Of a DNA stretch of 64,000 nucleotides, positions 16,489-25,558 are shown piece after piece. This DNA comes from Hypericibacter terrae (GTDB lineage Bacteria > Pseudomonadota > Alphaproteobacteria > Dongiales > Dongiaceae): assembly GCF_008728855.1 (NCBI RefSeq), contig NZ_CP042906.1, positions 2,046,001 to 2,110,000 of the forward strand, given 5' to 3'. Position numbers and translations under genes: made by a program. The notes beneath the pieces are model-generated. The model worked only from the letters and a program-made list of their open reading frames with translations, made no database searches and was not told where the DNA came from. Position 1 is the stretch's first letter. Every line of letters begins with the position of its first letter.

Positions 16489-18630
16489 ATGACCTTGCGA
16501 GAGCGGGCACTGCGCCTGCGCTATAACTACATCCCCGATCACCTGATCGGCGAGATCCTGACCAAGCGCTGGACCGACAATGCGATTCCGTTCGTCGCGC
16601 TGGTCGTGACCATCGTCGCTTTCGGCAGCACCATTCCCGGGTTCTTCCTGCCATCCTCCTTGAGCGATTCCACCCGCCAGCTCGGCGAGTTTTCCATCGT
16701 CGTCGTCGGGCTCACGATCGTGGTCCTGGGCGGCGGGATCGATCTTTCCGTGGGCTCGATCTTCGCCCTCGCCAATTTCGCGGCGGTCGGCTGCTTCTTC
16801 GTCTGGAACCAGCCGGTCTGGGTGGCCTTCCTCGCCGCCATGCTGACCGGCCTGATCTTCGGCTGCATCAACGGCTATCTGGTCGGCTATATGCGGCTGC
16901 GCGCCTTTCTGACCACACTGGTCACATTGATCATCGGTCGCGCCGGATTCGACATCCTGGTGATCGACTACAACACCCAGATACAGACCTCGATGGCGTC
17001 CTCGGATCTCTGGGATTTCGTCGGCGACGGCTCCATCTTCGGCGATTGGGCGCCCAACGGCCCGTCGATCGCCGTGGCCGCGGCCGCCGTGATCGCGATC
17101 ATCGCCCATATCGCCATGACCCGCTCGAGACCGGGCTGGCACATCCTTGCGGTCGGCGGCTCGCGGCGCTCGGCCTACAACTCCGGCATCCGCGTCAAGC
17201 GCACCGTGTTCCTGACCTATGTGATCTCCGGTCTCTGCTGCGGCCTGGCGGGCTTCCTGATCGCCTGCCGCCTGAGCGGCGCGGGGCCTGGGACTGGTGC
17301 CGGCATGGAGATCGCGGCCTTGACGGCCGTGGTGGTCGGCGGCAACAGCCTGGGTGGCGGGCGCGGGTCGATCGCCAAGGCGGTCATGGGCGCCATCATC
17401 GTGCTGGTGATGACCAACGGCCTCATCCGCCTGGGCTTCGGCACCGGCTTCAATCAGATGGTGCTGGGCCTGTTGCTGGGGGCCGCGGTCACCCTCGACA
17501 TCCGCTGGCTCAAGAACCGCGACAAGGTCCTGAGCGAGGTCTATGTCACGCCGATCCATCACCAGATGGGCGAGACCCAGTCGGCGCTGCCCGGCTCGGG
17601 CACGCCCTATGCGCTCTCCGACAAGCTTTCCAAGGCGGAACCCATCGGGCTCGGCGAGCTCGAAGGGCCGGAGGACGTGATCCTCGACCAGCAGGACAAT
17701 CTCTATGCGGGCACGCGCCATGGCGAGATCGTCCGCTATCTGGCGCCGGACTATAAGCGCTCGGAGGTTTTCGCCCATATCGGCGGGTTCCCGCTGGGCC
17801 TCGCCATCGACCGCGACGGCGCGATCAAGACCTGCGTCGGCGCCATGGGCCTCTATTCGATCGACAAGGACCGCAAGGTCACGCAGCTCTCGACCGAGAC
17901 CAACCGTTCCTGGACCTCGATCCTCGACGATGCGCGGCTGCGCGATCCCAACGATTGCGACATCGCGCCCGACGGCCGTATCTATTTCACAGATTCGACC
18001 ACGCGCTACGACGCGCATGACTGGGCGCTGGACAGCATCGAGGGGCGGCCCACCGGGCGGCTGCTGGTTTACGATCCGAAGGACGGCAGCACGAAGACCC
18101 TGCTCAGCGGCCTGCGCTACGCCAACGGCGTCTGCATGGCCCATGACGGGCAGTCGCTCTTCATGGCCGAATCTTGGGCCTGCCGCGTGCATCGCTACTG
18201 GTTCGACGGGCCCGACAAGGGCAAGTTCGAATGCGTGATCCGCGATATGCCGGGCTATCCCGACAACATCAATCGCGCCTCGGACGGGACCTATTGGATG
18301 GCCTGGCTCGGCATGCGCACGCCGAGCTATGACCTGGCCCTGCGCAAGCCCGGCATGCGCAAGCGCATGACCCGCCGCCTGCCGCAGGACGAGTGGCTGT
18401 TCCCCAACATCAACACCGGCGGCGTGGTGAAGTTCGACGAGAGCGGCCGCATCGTCGAGGCGCTGGGCGATCTCGGCGGCGAGCGCCATCCGATGGTGAC
18501 CTCGATGCGGGAGCATAAGGGTTACCTCTATATCGGCGGCATCCTCAACAACCGCATCGGGCGCTACCGCATCGAAGGCGCCGATCCGAACTGGACGAGC
18601 TGGTCCTCCTACTGGGGAGGCAAGGGCTGA
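16489..18630 (+). CDS. Ribose-type ABC permease fused to an SMP-30/strictosidine-synthase-like beta-propeller
   Basis: A single 713-codon frame with two parts. Residues 1-345 are an RbsC-like permease with GGGIDLSVGSIFALANF (82-98) and VVGGNSLGGGRGSIAKAV (283-299). After a linker (about 346-385), residues 386-713 form a six-bladed-propeller-like domain with LEGPEDVILDQQDNLYAGT, RDPNDCDIAPDGRIYFTD, LRYANGVCMAHDG and MPGYPDNINRASDGTYW, as in gluconolactonase/strictosidine-synthase relatives that bind a divalent metal. There is no frameshift at the joint. RbsC-type permeases have a cytoplasmic C-terminus, so the propeller probably faces the cytoplasm, where it could act on the incoming substrate, for example as a lactonase. 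Stop and next start overlap (TGATG). Confidence 0.88.
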   Translation: MTLRERALRLRYNYIPDHLIGEILTKRWTDNAIPFVALVVTIVAFGSTIPGFFLPSSLSDSTRQLGEFSIVVVGLTIVVLGGGIDLSVGSIFALANFAAVGCFFVWNQPVWVAFLAAMLTGLIFGCINGYLVGYMRLRAFLTTLVTLIIGRAGFDILVIDYNTQIQTSMASSDLWDFVGDGSIFGDWAPNGPSIAVAAAAVIAIIAHIAMTRSRPGWHILAVGGSRRSAYNSGIRVKRTVFLTYVISGLCCGLAGFLIACRLSGAGPGTGAGMEIAALTAVVVGGNSLGGGRGSIAKAVMGAIIVLVMTNGLIRLGFGTGFNQMVLGLLLGAAVTLDIRWLKNRDKVLSEVYVTPIHHQMGETQSALPGSGTPYALSDKLSKAEPIGLGELEGPEDVILDQQDNLYAGTRHGEIVRYLAPDYKRSEVFAHIGGFPLGLAIDRDGAIKTCVGAMGLYSIDKDRKVTQLSTETNRSWTSILDDARLRDPNDCDIAPDGRIYFTDSTTRYDAHDWALDSIEGRPTGRLLVYDPKDGSTKTLLSGLRYANGVCMAHDGQSLFMAESWACRVHRYWFDGPDKGKFECVIRDMPGYPDNINRASDGTYWMAWLGMRTPSYDLALRKPGMRKRMTRRLPQDEWLFPNINTGGVVKFDESGRIVEALGDLGGERHPMVTSMREHKGYLYIGGILNNRIGRYRIEGADPNWTSWSSYWGGKG

Positions 18631-19733
18631 TGTTCATCGACCGCCTGCTCGATCCGTTCCGCGGCAAGGCCGTTACCATCCCGCCGATGGATGGCGCCTT
18701 GAAGCCGAATACCGCCCTGGACGATGCCGCGGCGCTGCTGACGGTCGAGGCGCCGGATAATCTGGCGGTCGCCGACGGCCGGCTGTATTTCTCCAGCGGC
18801 TCCACTCTGCTCACGGTGCCGCTCACCCAACCCTCCTCGACCCCGCAGATGGTGGCGCAGTTCGGCTGTGCCGTGACGGCCCTGTCCGCGACACCGGACG
18901 GTGGCATCGCGATGGGGCTGGATGACGGGCGGATCCTGTTCAAGGGCGGCGCCCTCGACGGGCGCGAGCTCAAATCGGTCGGACCGGATCGCCTGGTCTG
19001 CCCGACGGCGCTCGCCATGCCGCATCCCGGCAGCATCCTGGTGACGCAGGGGTCGGCCCCGCACCGGCCCGGCGACTGGGTGGTCGACCTGATGGGCAAG
19101 GGCGCCAGCGGGTCGGTCTGGCGGATCGACCTCGAGACCGGCACGGAAACCTGTCTCGCCCGTGGGCTGGCCTGGCCCAATGGCATCCTGGTCGAGCCCG
19201 ATCACCGGATGGTGATCTCGGAATCCTGGCGTCATCGCCTGCTGCGCCTCTCGGCCGATGGGCGCGGTCAGGCCGGGCCCGTTCTGTCGAAGCTTCCCGG
19301 TTATCCGGCGCGGCTGGCGCCGTCGCCGGGTGGCGGCGCATGGCTCGCCTTGTTCGCGCCGCGCAATCGCCTGATCGAGTTCGTCCTCGACGAGAACGAC
19401 TACCGCACCGACATGATGCGCGACATCGACCGCGAATTCTGGATCGCGCCGTCGCTCTCTTCGAGCGTCAGCTTCCTCGAGCCGCTGCAATGCGGCAGCG
19501 TGCGGACCATGGGCATCCGCAAGCCCTGGGCGCCCAGCCGCTCCTACGGGCTTGTGGTCAGGCTCGATGAGGCGTTGCAGCCGGTCGAAAGCTTCCACAG
19601 CCGCTCCAACGGCAACCGCCACGGCGTCACCAGCGTCGTCGAGGCGGGGGGCCGCGTGCTGGTCGCCGCCAAGGGCGGCCATGCCATCCTCGCGATCGGC
19701 GCGACGCCGGGCGGGGGGAGGGCCGCGCTATGA
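18630..19733 (+). CDS. SMP-30/strictosidine-synthase-like beta-propeller protein
   Basis: A 367-residue protein similar in layout to the propeller half of the upstream fusion: LTVEAPDNLAVADGRLYFSS, GLAWPNGILVEPDHRMVISES, KLPGYPARLAPSPGGGAWLA and a closing GNRHGVTSVVEAGGRVLV. No signal peptide is evident, so it is probably cytoplasmic. The family covers lactonases and related metal-dependent hydrolases. It starts in the stop of the permease fusion and overlaps the ATPase start (ATGA), so all three are translationally coupled. Two propellers in one importer operon suggest either tandem duplication or a paired enzyme for one substrate. Confidence 0.82.
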   Translation: MFIDRLLDPFRGKAVTIPPMDGALKPNTALDDAAALLTVEAPDNLAVADGRLYFSSGSTLLTVPLTQPSSTPQMVAQFGCAVTALSATPDGGIAMGLDDGRILFKGGALDGRELKSVGPDRLVCPTALAMPHPGSILVTQGSAPHRPGDWVVDLMGKGASGSVWRIDLETGTETCLARGLAWPNGILVEPDHRMVISESWRHRLLRLSADGRGQAGPVLSKLPGYPARLAPSPGGGAWLALFAPRNRLIEFVLDENDYRTDMMRDIDREFWIAPSLSSSVSFLEPLQCGSVRTMGIRKPWAPSRSYGLVVRLDEALQPVESFHSRSNGNRHGVTSVVEAGGRVLVAAKGGHAILAIGATPGGGRAAL

Positions 19734-21229
19734 CCGCGCTCTTCGAAATGCGCAAGGTGACCAAGGCCTATCGCGGTATCCCGGCGGTGAAGTCGGTCGA
19801 TTTCGACCTGCTGGAAGGCGAGGTCCATGCGCTGGTCGGCGAGAACGGCGCCGGCAAGTCGACCCTGACCAAGATGATGGCGGGCGTGGTCGAGCCGACC
19901 GAGGGCACGATGCTCTATCGCGGCGCGCCGATCACCTTCACCACCCCGGCCGAGGCCCTGAAGCAGGGTATCGCGATGGTGTTCCAGGAGACGAGCCTGG
20001 TCCCTTCCATGACCGTGGCACAGAATCTCTATCTGGGCGACGAGAAGTTCCTGAACCGGCTGCGCGGCATCGCCATCGCGGCGCAGCAGTTCCTGCAGTC
20101 GCTCAATTTCACGGTCGATCCCGCGGCCACGGTCGCGACGCTGGGCGCCGCCAAGCGCCAGATGGTCGAGATCGCGCGCGCCGTGCGGCTCAATGCACGG
20201 ATCATCATCTTCGACGAGCCGACCGCCTCCCTGACGCCCGAGGAGAAACGGCATTTCTTCGCCCTCATCCGCCGCCTCAAGGCGCGCGGCGTCTCGATCG
20301 TCTTCATCAGCCATGCGCTCGAGGAGGCGCTGCTGATCTCCGACCGGATCACGGTGATGCGGGACGGCGAGCGGGTCGTCACCGACGCAACCTCGAGCTT
20401 CGACCGCGAGAAGATCGTGCGTGCCATGGTCGGCCGCACCATGTCGGACGAGCTCTATCGCCGGCGGGTCGAGCGCAAGGGCGCGCGGGCACCGGGCGCC
20501 AAGGTGCTGAGCGTCCAGGACATCTCCATGGGCGCCATCGTCCGCAACACCTCCTTCTCGATCTATGGCGGGCAGATCACCGGCGTCTTCGGTCTGATCG
20601 GGTCGGGACGCACCGAGACGGCGAAGATCATCGCCGGCATCCTGAAGCGCGATTTCCTGCGCGGCGGAGAGATCGAGCTCGAGGGCAAGCCGGTCCGCTA
20701 CAACGTGCCGAGCCCGGCGGTGAAGGACGGCATCATCTATGTGACCGAGGACCGCAAGACCGAGGGCTTCTTCGAGACCATGTCGATCGCCGAGAATTTC
20801 TATTCGGGCCTGCTGGCGGCGGGACTGAACAAGGTCCCGATCGTCAGCCGGACCGAGATGAAGGAACTGGCCGCGGAATGGACCAAGACGCTGTCGATCC
20901 GTGCGATCGACCCCGAGGCGCGGGTGATCGAGCTCTCGGGCGGCAATCAGCAGAAGGTCGTGATCGGCAAGGGCCTGATTCAGAAGCCGCGCCTCGTGAT
21001 CTTCGACGAGCCGACGCGCGGCGTCGACGTGGCGGCGATCGCCGAAATCCATCATTTGATAAACAAGCTCGCCGACGACGGGCTGGCGGTGGTGGTGATC
21101 TCGTCCTATCTTCCCGAGATCTTGAATATCTCGGATCGCATCCTCGTCTGTCGCCAGGGCCGCATCGTGGAGGAGTTCACGCCGGCCGAGGCCACCGAGG
21201 AGCGGATCATGTATGCCGCGGTCCACTGA
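19730..21229 (+). CDS. Ribose-type ABC importer ATP-binding protein, two nucleotide-binding domains
   Basis: A 499-residue RbsA/MglA-like protein with two tandem ATPase domains. The first has Walker A GENGAGKSTL and Walker B IIIFDEPTASLTPEE. The second has the degenerate P-loop GLIGSGRTETAK normal for this family, with signature LSGGNQQKVVIGKGL and VIFDEPTRGVDVAA. It energises the two permeases at 14345 and 16489. The start overlaps the preceding propeller stop by four bases. It ends the importer operon proper; an aminotransferase gene follows after 50 bases. Confidence 0.92.
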   Translation: MTALFEMRKVTKAYRGIPAVKSVDFDLLEGEVHALVGENGAGKSTLTKMMAGVVEPTEGTMLYRGAPITFTTPAEALKQGIAMVFQETSLVPSMTVAQNLYLGDEKFLNRLRGIAIAAQQFLQSLNFTVDPAATVATLGAAKRQMVEIARAVRLNARIIIFDEPTASLTPEEKRHFFALIRRLKARGVSIVFISHALEEALLISDRITVMRDGERVVTDATSSFDREKIVRAMVGRTMSDELYRRRVERKGARAPGAKVLSVQDISMGAIVRNTSFSIYGGQITGVFGLIGSGRTETAKIIAGILKRDFLRGGEIELEGKPVRYNVPSPAVKDGIIYVTEDRKTEGFFETMSIAENFYSGLLAAGLNKVPIVSRTEMKELAAEWTKTLSIRAIDPEARVIELSGGNQQKVVIGKGLIQKPRLVIFDEPTRGVDVAAIAEIHHLINKLADDGLAVVVISSYLPEILNISDRILVCRQGRIVEEFTPAEATEERIMYAAVH

Positions 21230-21279
21230 CCGCCGCCTGACCTTCCGATTCCGACGATCTCGATAGACGGAGCCTGCCC

Positions 21280-22134
21280 ATGGGCAATCAACCGAACAGC
21301 TGGACCTATTTCGAGGGTCGCTGGCAGCAGGGCAACACCATGATCCTGGGCGCCCGTTCGCACGCCACCTGGCTGGGTTCGCTGGTGTTCGACGGCGCGC
21401 GATATTTCGAGGGGGTGGCGCCCGATCTCGATCTCCATTGCCGCCGGGTTTGCGATTCTGCGGAAGTCTTCGGGCTGATCCCGACGCTCCGGCCGGAGGA
21501 GATCGCCGAGATCGCGCGGGACGGCTTCAGGCATTTCTCCAAGGACGCAGCGCTCTATGTCCGCCCGATGTATTGGGCGGAGGAGGGCGGCTTCATGTCG
21601 GTGCCGCCGCTGGGCGAATCCACCACCTTCGCGCTCTGCCTGGAAGAGATCCCGATGTCGCCGCCCAAGGGCTTCACCATGACGACGACGCGCTTCCGGC
21701 GCCCGACCCTCGACACCATGCCGGTCAATGCCAAGGCGGCCTGCCTCTATGCCAACAATGCCCGGATGCTCCGCGAGGCCAAGGCGAAGGGCTTCGACAA
21801 CGCGATCTGCTGCGATGCCAACGGCAATGCCGCGGAGCTGGCGACGTCGAACATCTTCCTGGCGCGCAAAGGCGAGGTCTTCACGCCGATCCCGAACGGG
21901 ACCTTCCTCAATGGCGTGACCCGCCAGCGCGTGATCCAACTGCTGCGCAAGGCCGGCACCAAGGTCCATGAGACCGTGCTCGGCATCGACGAGTTCCGCA
22001 CCGCCGACGAGGTGTTCTCGACCGGCAACATGTCCAAGGTCATGCCGGTCATGGCTTTCGACGATCGGAAGTTCGAATTCGGGCCGATAGGCCAGCTTGC
22101 CCGCAAGCTCTATTGGGAATGGGCGCATAGCTAG
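21280..22134 (+). CDS. Class IV (branched-chain-type) aminotransferase
   Basis: A 284-residue PLP-dependent enzyme of fold-type IV, the family of branched-chain aminotransferase, D-amino-acid aminotransferase and aminodeoxychorismate lyase. Visible are VFDGARYFEGVAPDLDLHCRR near the start, a candidate cofactor lysine in TMPVNAKAACLYANNARM, AELATSNIFLARKGEVFTP, and the phosphate-binding GVTRQRVI. The sequence cannot separate BCAT from D-alanine-type activity. It is 50 bases after the ATPase gene on the same strand and may be part of the importer transcript. Confidence 0.85.
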   Translation: MGNQPNSWTYFEGRWQQGNTMILGARSHATWLGSLVFDGARYFEGVAPDLDLHCRRVCDSAEVFGLIPTLRPEEIAEIARDGFRHFSKDAALYVRPMYWAEEGGFMSVPPLGESTTFALCLEEIPMSPPKGFTMTTTRFRRPTLDTMPVNAKAACLYANNARMLREAKAKGFDNAICCDANGNAAELATSNIFLARKGEVFTPIPNGTFLNGVTRQRVIQLLRKAGTKVHETVLGIDEFRTADEVFSTGNMSKVMPVMAFDDRKFEFGPIGQLARKLYWEWAHS

Positions 22135-22166
22135 GGCGTGCGGCCGGCGATAGGGAGGTGACGTCC

Positions 22167-23144
22167 ATGTCGATGGCAGTCGTCGCGACCAAACCGGGCG
22201 GACCGAACGTGCTGGAGTGGCGCGAGGTTGCGACCGGCCGCCCCGGCCCGGACGAAGTTTTGCTGAAGCAGACGGCTGTCGGCGTCAATTTCATCGACAC
22301 CTATTTCCGCACCGGCCTCTATCCGTGGCCGCAGGGCGAGCCCCTGATTCCGGGCGGCGAGGCGGCGGGAGTCATCGAGGAGGTCGGCAAGGATGTGAAG
22401 GAGCTGGCCGTCGGCGATCGCGTGGCCTACACCACGCCCTTGGGGGCCTATCGCGAGAGCCGCGTGATGAAGGCGGAACGGCTGGTCAAGCTGCCACCCG
22501 GGGTCAGCGACGAAGTCGCGGCTGCCATTATGCTGAAGGGTCTGACCGCGCATTATCTCCTGCATCGCACCTTCCGGGTGCATTCGGGTCAGCATGTTCT
22601 GTTCCATGCGGCGGCGGGCGGCGTGGGGCTCATCGCGGGCCAATGGCTCGCGGGCCTGGGCGCCATCGCGATCGGGACCGTGGGTTCGGCCGACAAGGCC
22701 GCCCTGGCGCGGCGCCATGGTTACGCTCATGTCATCAATTATAAGACCGAGGATTTCGCCAAGCGTGTCGCCGAGATCACGGAGGGCAGGGGCGTGCATG
22801 TCGTCTATGACTCGGTCGGCAAGGATACCTATCGTGAGTCCCTGAAATGCCTGCGCCGGCTCGGGCATTTCGTTAGCTTCGGCCAGTCCTCAGGCATGAT
22901 CACCGACTTCAAGCTGTCCGATCTCGCCAGTCACGGTTCGCTCACGGCAACGCGGCCGGTGCTGTTCGACTATATCGCGACGCATGACGAACTCGAGCAG
23001 GCGGCCGATGCGCTGTTTGCCGAGATCGTGTCGGGCCGCGTGATGGTGCAGGTGCATCAGACCTTCCCGCTGCGCGATGCCGCCGAGGCGCATCGCCAGC
23101 TCGAATCCCGCAGCACCGTCGGATCGAGTGTGCTGCTGCCCTGA
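22167..23144 (+). CDS. NADPH:quinone oxidoreductase, zinc-free MDR family
   Basis: A 325-residue medium-chain reductase resembling QorA. AGGGAGG ends about 8 bases before ATG 22167, so this start is chosen over GTG 22158. The catalytic domain has VGVNFIDTYFRTGLYP and GGEAAGVIEEVGKDV; the Rossmann domain has the NADPH motif AAAGGVGLIAGQWLAGLGA and VVYDSVGKDTYRESL. The structural-zinc cysteines of alcohol dehydrogenases are missing, as usual for quinone reductases. Probable reaction: reduction of quinones or enones with NADPH in the cytoplasm. Confidence 0.9.
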   Translation: MSMAVVATKPGGPNVLEWREVATGRPGPDEVLLKQTAVGVNFIDTYFRTGLYPWPQGEPLIPGGEAAGVIEEVGKDVKELAVGDRVAYTTPLGAYRESRVMKAERLVKLPPGVSDEVAAAIMLKGLTAHYLLHRTFRVHSGQHVLFHAAAGGVGLIAGQWLAGLGAIAIGTVGSADKAALARRHGYAHVINYKTEDFAKRVAEITEGRGVHVVYDSVGKDTYRESLKCLRRLGHFVSFGQSSGMITDFKLSDLASHGSLTATRPVLFDYIATHDELEQAADALFAEIVSGRVMVQVHQTFPLRDAAEAHRQLESRSTVGSSVLLP

Positions 23145-23258
23145 GACCGCGCCGGAAATGGTTCCCTGAAAATCGACTCATGTTGAGGGTCGAGAGCCAC
23201 AGCTTTGCCACCTCGGAGAGGGGCGTCAGCCCGGCATGTGTCTCCTATCCTCAGGGGA

Positions 23259-23867
23259 ATGAAACGATGTCTTCTCCCCTGCCTGGTGGCGGCGCTGGCG
23301 CTTTGCGGCTGCACCACCGAGCGTCAATCCAATCCCGACCGGACGGCGACCGAGCAGCTGCTGATATCGACCGCGGCCGAGCGCGCCGCGACCAAGCTGG
23401 CGCTGCAGATGCCGACGGGCACCAAGGTCTTCGTCGATGCGACGAACTTCGACGGCGTCGACGCCAAATATGCGATCGCGGCGATCCGCGCGCATCTGCT
23501 CGAGCATGGCAGTTTGCTGGTGGACGACAAGGCCAAGGCGGAGAACATCGTTGAGATCCGGGCGGGCGCCCTCTCCATGGACCAGAATGCGTTGCTGATC
23601 GGCATTCCGCAGATGACCCTGCCGATCCCGCTGGCGGGGCAGGCCGTGACACCGGAGATCGCGCTCTTCAAACGTGACCGGAGGCTGGGGCTCGCGAAAT
23701 TCGCGGCCGTCGGGTACAACGTTGCGGACGGCAAGCTGGTCGCCTCGTCCGCCCCCGAATATGGCGATTCCTACGAGACCCACTGGCTGGTTCTGCTGCT
23801 GTTCGGTTGGACAACCAGCGATGTCGGGCCGGATGACGATCCAGACCATCCGCCTCCGGCCAATTGA
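23259..23867 (+). CDS. Predicted lipoprotein of unknown function, 202 aa
   Basis: ATG 23259 is preceded by AGGGG. The N-terminus MKRCLLPCLVAALALCGC is a lipoprotein signal with a lipid-attachment Cys at residue 18 (LCGC), so the protein should be anchored to an envelope membrane facing the periplasm. The mature part begins TTERQSNPDRTATEQLLIST and has regular alternating strands such as GTKVFVDATNFDG and NIVEIRAGALSMDQNAL, then an Asp/Pro-rich tail. It resembles a family of uncharacterised alphaproteobacterial lipoproteins (possibly DUF6655). The gene appears monocistronic. Confidence 0.75.
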   Translation: MKRCLLPCLVAALALCGCTTERQSNPDRTATEQLLISTAAERAATKLALQMPTGTKVFVDATNFDGVDAKYAIAAIRAHLLEHGSLLVDDKAKAENIVEIRAGALSMDQNALLIGIPQMTLPIPLAGQAVTPEIALFKRDRRLGLAKFAAVGYNVADGKLVASSAPEYGDSYETHWLVLLLFGWTTSDVGPDDDPDHPPPAN

Positions 23868-24062
23868 TCCAGATTCGCGGGTGAAACTTCACGAAACCGG
23901 CAGGGCGCGGCGCAGGAGGAAGATCGCCCTTGCCGACATGGCGGATGCGGCTCGCGCCGATCTCACGTAGAGTTGTGGTGATTTCCGGCGCTTTCCGCGC
24001 CAGTTAAGGCTGGCCCGCCGAATTCAGCGCGGGGACTCGCAAACGGCAGAGAGCCTGGACCC

Positions 24063-24929
24063 ATGGCGCCTTGGTACGACCGCGCGGGACGGTTGTCGCT
24101 TCTGAAGCTCTTCGTGTTCGTCGGCCTGTTCTTGCCGGCGGCCTGGCTTGCCGGGCTGGCCCTGACGCAGGACCTCGGCGCGCGTCCCCTCAATACCGCG
24201 ATCCATTTCGCTGGGCTCTGGATGGTGCGGTTCCTGCTGATCACGCTGGCCATCACGCCGGCGCGCAAGCTGTTCCGCTGGGCGCCGCTCATCCTCGTCC
24301 GGCGCATGCTGGGTGTCGCGACCTTCGCCTACGGGTTGCTGCATCTGGGGCTCTATATCGTCGACCAGAATTGGAACCTGATCCGGGTGATCAGCGAGAT
24401 CTGGCTGCGGATCTATCTCACCATTGGCTTCGTGGCGCTGTTCGGATTGATGCTGCTGGCCATCACCTCGACCGATGGCTGGGTGCGCCGTCTCGGCGGC
24501 AAGCGCTGGCAGGCGCTGCATCGGATCGTCTATCTGGTGAGCGCGCTGGCCCTGGTCCATTTTTTCATGCAGGCGAAGCTCAACGTCTACCCCGCAGCCC
24601 TGATGTCCGGCTTTTTCCTCTGGCTGATGGGCTATCGGCTCTGGGATCGCTTCGGCGAGATCGGCAGCATCCCGTCGCTGCTGGGGCTCGCGGGTCTGTC
24701 GGCCATTGCCACCGCCCTGACCGAGGCCGGCTGGTACGCGGTTGCGACCCACGCACCGGCCCTCAAAGTGCTCGAGGCCAATCTCGGCTTCGCCGCCGGG
24801 ATCAGGCCCGCCTGGTGGGTGCTGATCGTGGCGCTTGGCGTCACGCTTGCGGTGGCCTTGCGCCGCGCCCTCATGAAGAAGGCCCAGCCCAAGGCGCCGC
24901 CGAAGCTCGCCATGAACCGGGCCTCCTGA
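24063..24929 (+). CDS. MsrQ/YedZ-like haem-binding membrane protein
   Basis: A 288-residue protein with six or more hydrophobic segments of the ferric-reductase-like transmembrane family. RFLLITLAITPARKLFRWAP, VRRMLGVATFAYGLLHLGLY and RWQALHRIVYLVSALALVHF, with histidines in the helices that ligate haem, are the hallmark of MsrQ, the membrane partner that feeds electrons to the periplasmic methionine sulfoxide reductase MsrP. No msrP gene is next to it in either direction, and the C-terminal 90 residues extend beyond the common MsrQ core with extra hydrophobic segments. Partner and electron acceptor are therefore uncertain. Confidence 0.82.
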   Translation: MAPWYDRAGRLSLLKLFVFVGLFLPAAWLAGLALTQDLGARPLNTAIHFAGLWMVRFLLITLAITPARKLFRWAPLILVRRMLGVATFAYGLLHLGLYIVDQNWNLIRVISEIWLRIYLTIGFVALFGLMLLAITSTDGWVRRLGGKRWQALHRIVYLVSALALVHFFMQAKLNVYPAALMSGFFLWLMGYRLWDRFGEIGSIPSLLGLAGLSAIATALTEAGWYAVATHAPALKVLEANLGFAAGIRPAWWVLIVALGVTLAVALRRALMKKAQPKAPPKLAMNRAS

Positions 24930-24946
24930 TAAGGACGATCAGAAGG

Positions 24947-25405
24947 TCAGTCGATCTGGATCGGGATCACCACCTGAAAGCCGGGCTGCGGATAGACGTA
25001 AACCGGCGGGGGCGGGGCGTAATAGACCCGGGGCGGCGGCGGGTAGTAGTAACGGGGCGGCGGAGGCGGGTAGTAATAGCGCGGCGGCGGTGCCCAGTAG
25101 CCATAGCTCGGATACTGTTTGCCATAATATCCCCGGCCCTGCTCGTGATGTTTGTTCCAGCCGTTATTCCAGCCGTCGTTCCCACCGTTGCCGTGATTCC
25201 AGTCGTTGCCATGGCCCCCATTGCCATGGCCGCCATTGCCCTGGTTCCAGTGGTTCCCATGGCTCCAATCGTCGTCGTCGGCGCGGGAAGGGCTGCTGAC
25301 GGCCAGGACTGCCAGGACAGCGGCAAGCGCCAGGAGCAAACGTCCGGCGCCTCGCCGGTTCGCGGAAGGGCCGGTTGAGATGAGAGCTCGGGTTTTGTCC
25401 TTCAT
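24947..25405 (-). CDS. Secreted low-complexity protein rich in His-Gly-Asn and Tyr-Pro repeats
   Basis: A 152-residue protein with AGGAGAG just before the ATG. A signal peptide (LLLALAAVLAVLAVSSPSRA, cleaved near residue 42) precedes an acidic DDDD patch. A segment of repeated HGN/NGG units runs to about residue 85, then Tyr-Pro repeats with RYYYPPPPP units, then a hydrophobic end FQVVIPIQID. Similar small alphaproteobacterial proteins are annotated only as hypothetical. The His-rich half could bind metal and the Tyr/Pro half resembles cell-wall or adhesive sequences; both are guesses. It converges with the MsrQ-like gene. Confidence 0.75.
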   Translation of the reverse strand: MKDKTRALISTGPSANRRGAGRLLLALAAVLAVLAVSSPSRADDDDWSHGNHWNQGNGGHGNGGHGNDWNHGNGGNDGWNNGWNKHHEQGRGYYGKQYPSYGYWAPPPRYYYPPPPPRYYYPPPPRVYYAPPPPVYVYPQPGFQVVIPIQID

Positions 25406-25558
25406 TCTTCTCTCCTGAGTATCGGTGCCGAAGTCCGGGCTGCCGTCTTCACGGTCTGCCGGTTGGAATTGCGGTCCCTGACCTACACGGACGAGAAGGG
25501 GATTAACTGCGCTGTCATTTCGCCGCCCGGTTTATGCCACGGGGGCGTGGCCGACCGT

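Noticed and set aside
14147-18516. Two very long minus-strand frames (716 and 727 codons) over the ribose-type importer operon.
   Set aside because: They run antisense to conserved ABC importer genes and show no protein-family motifs.
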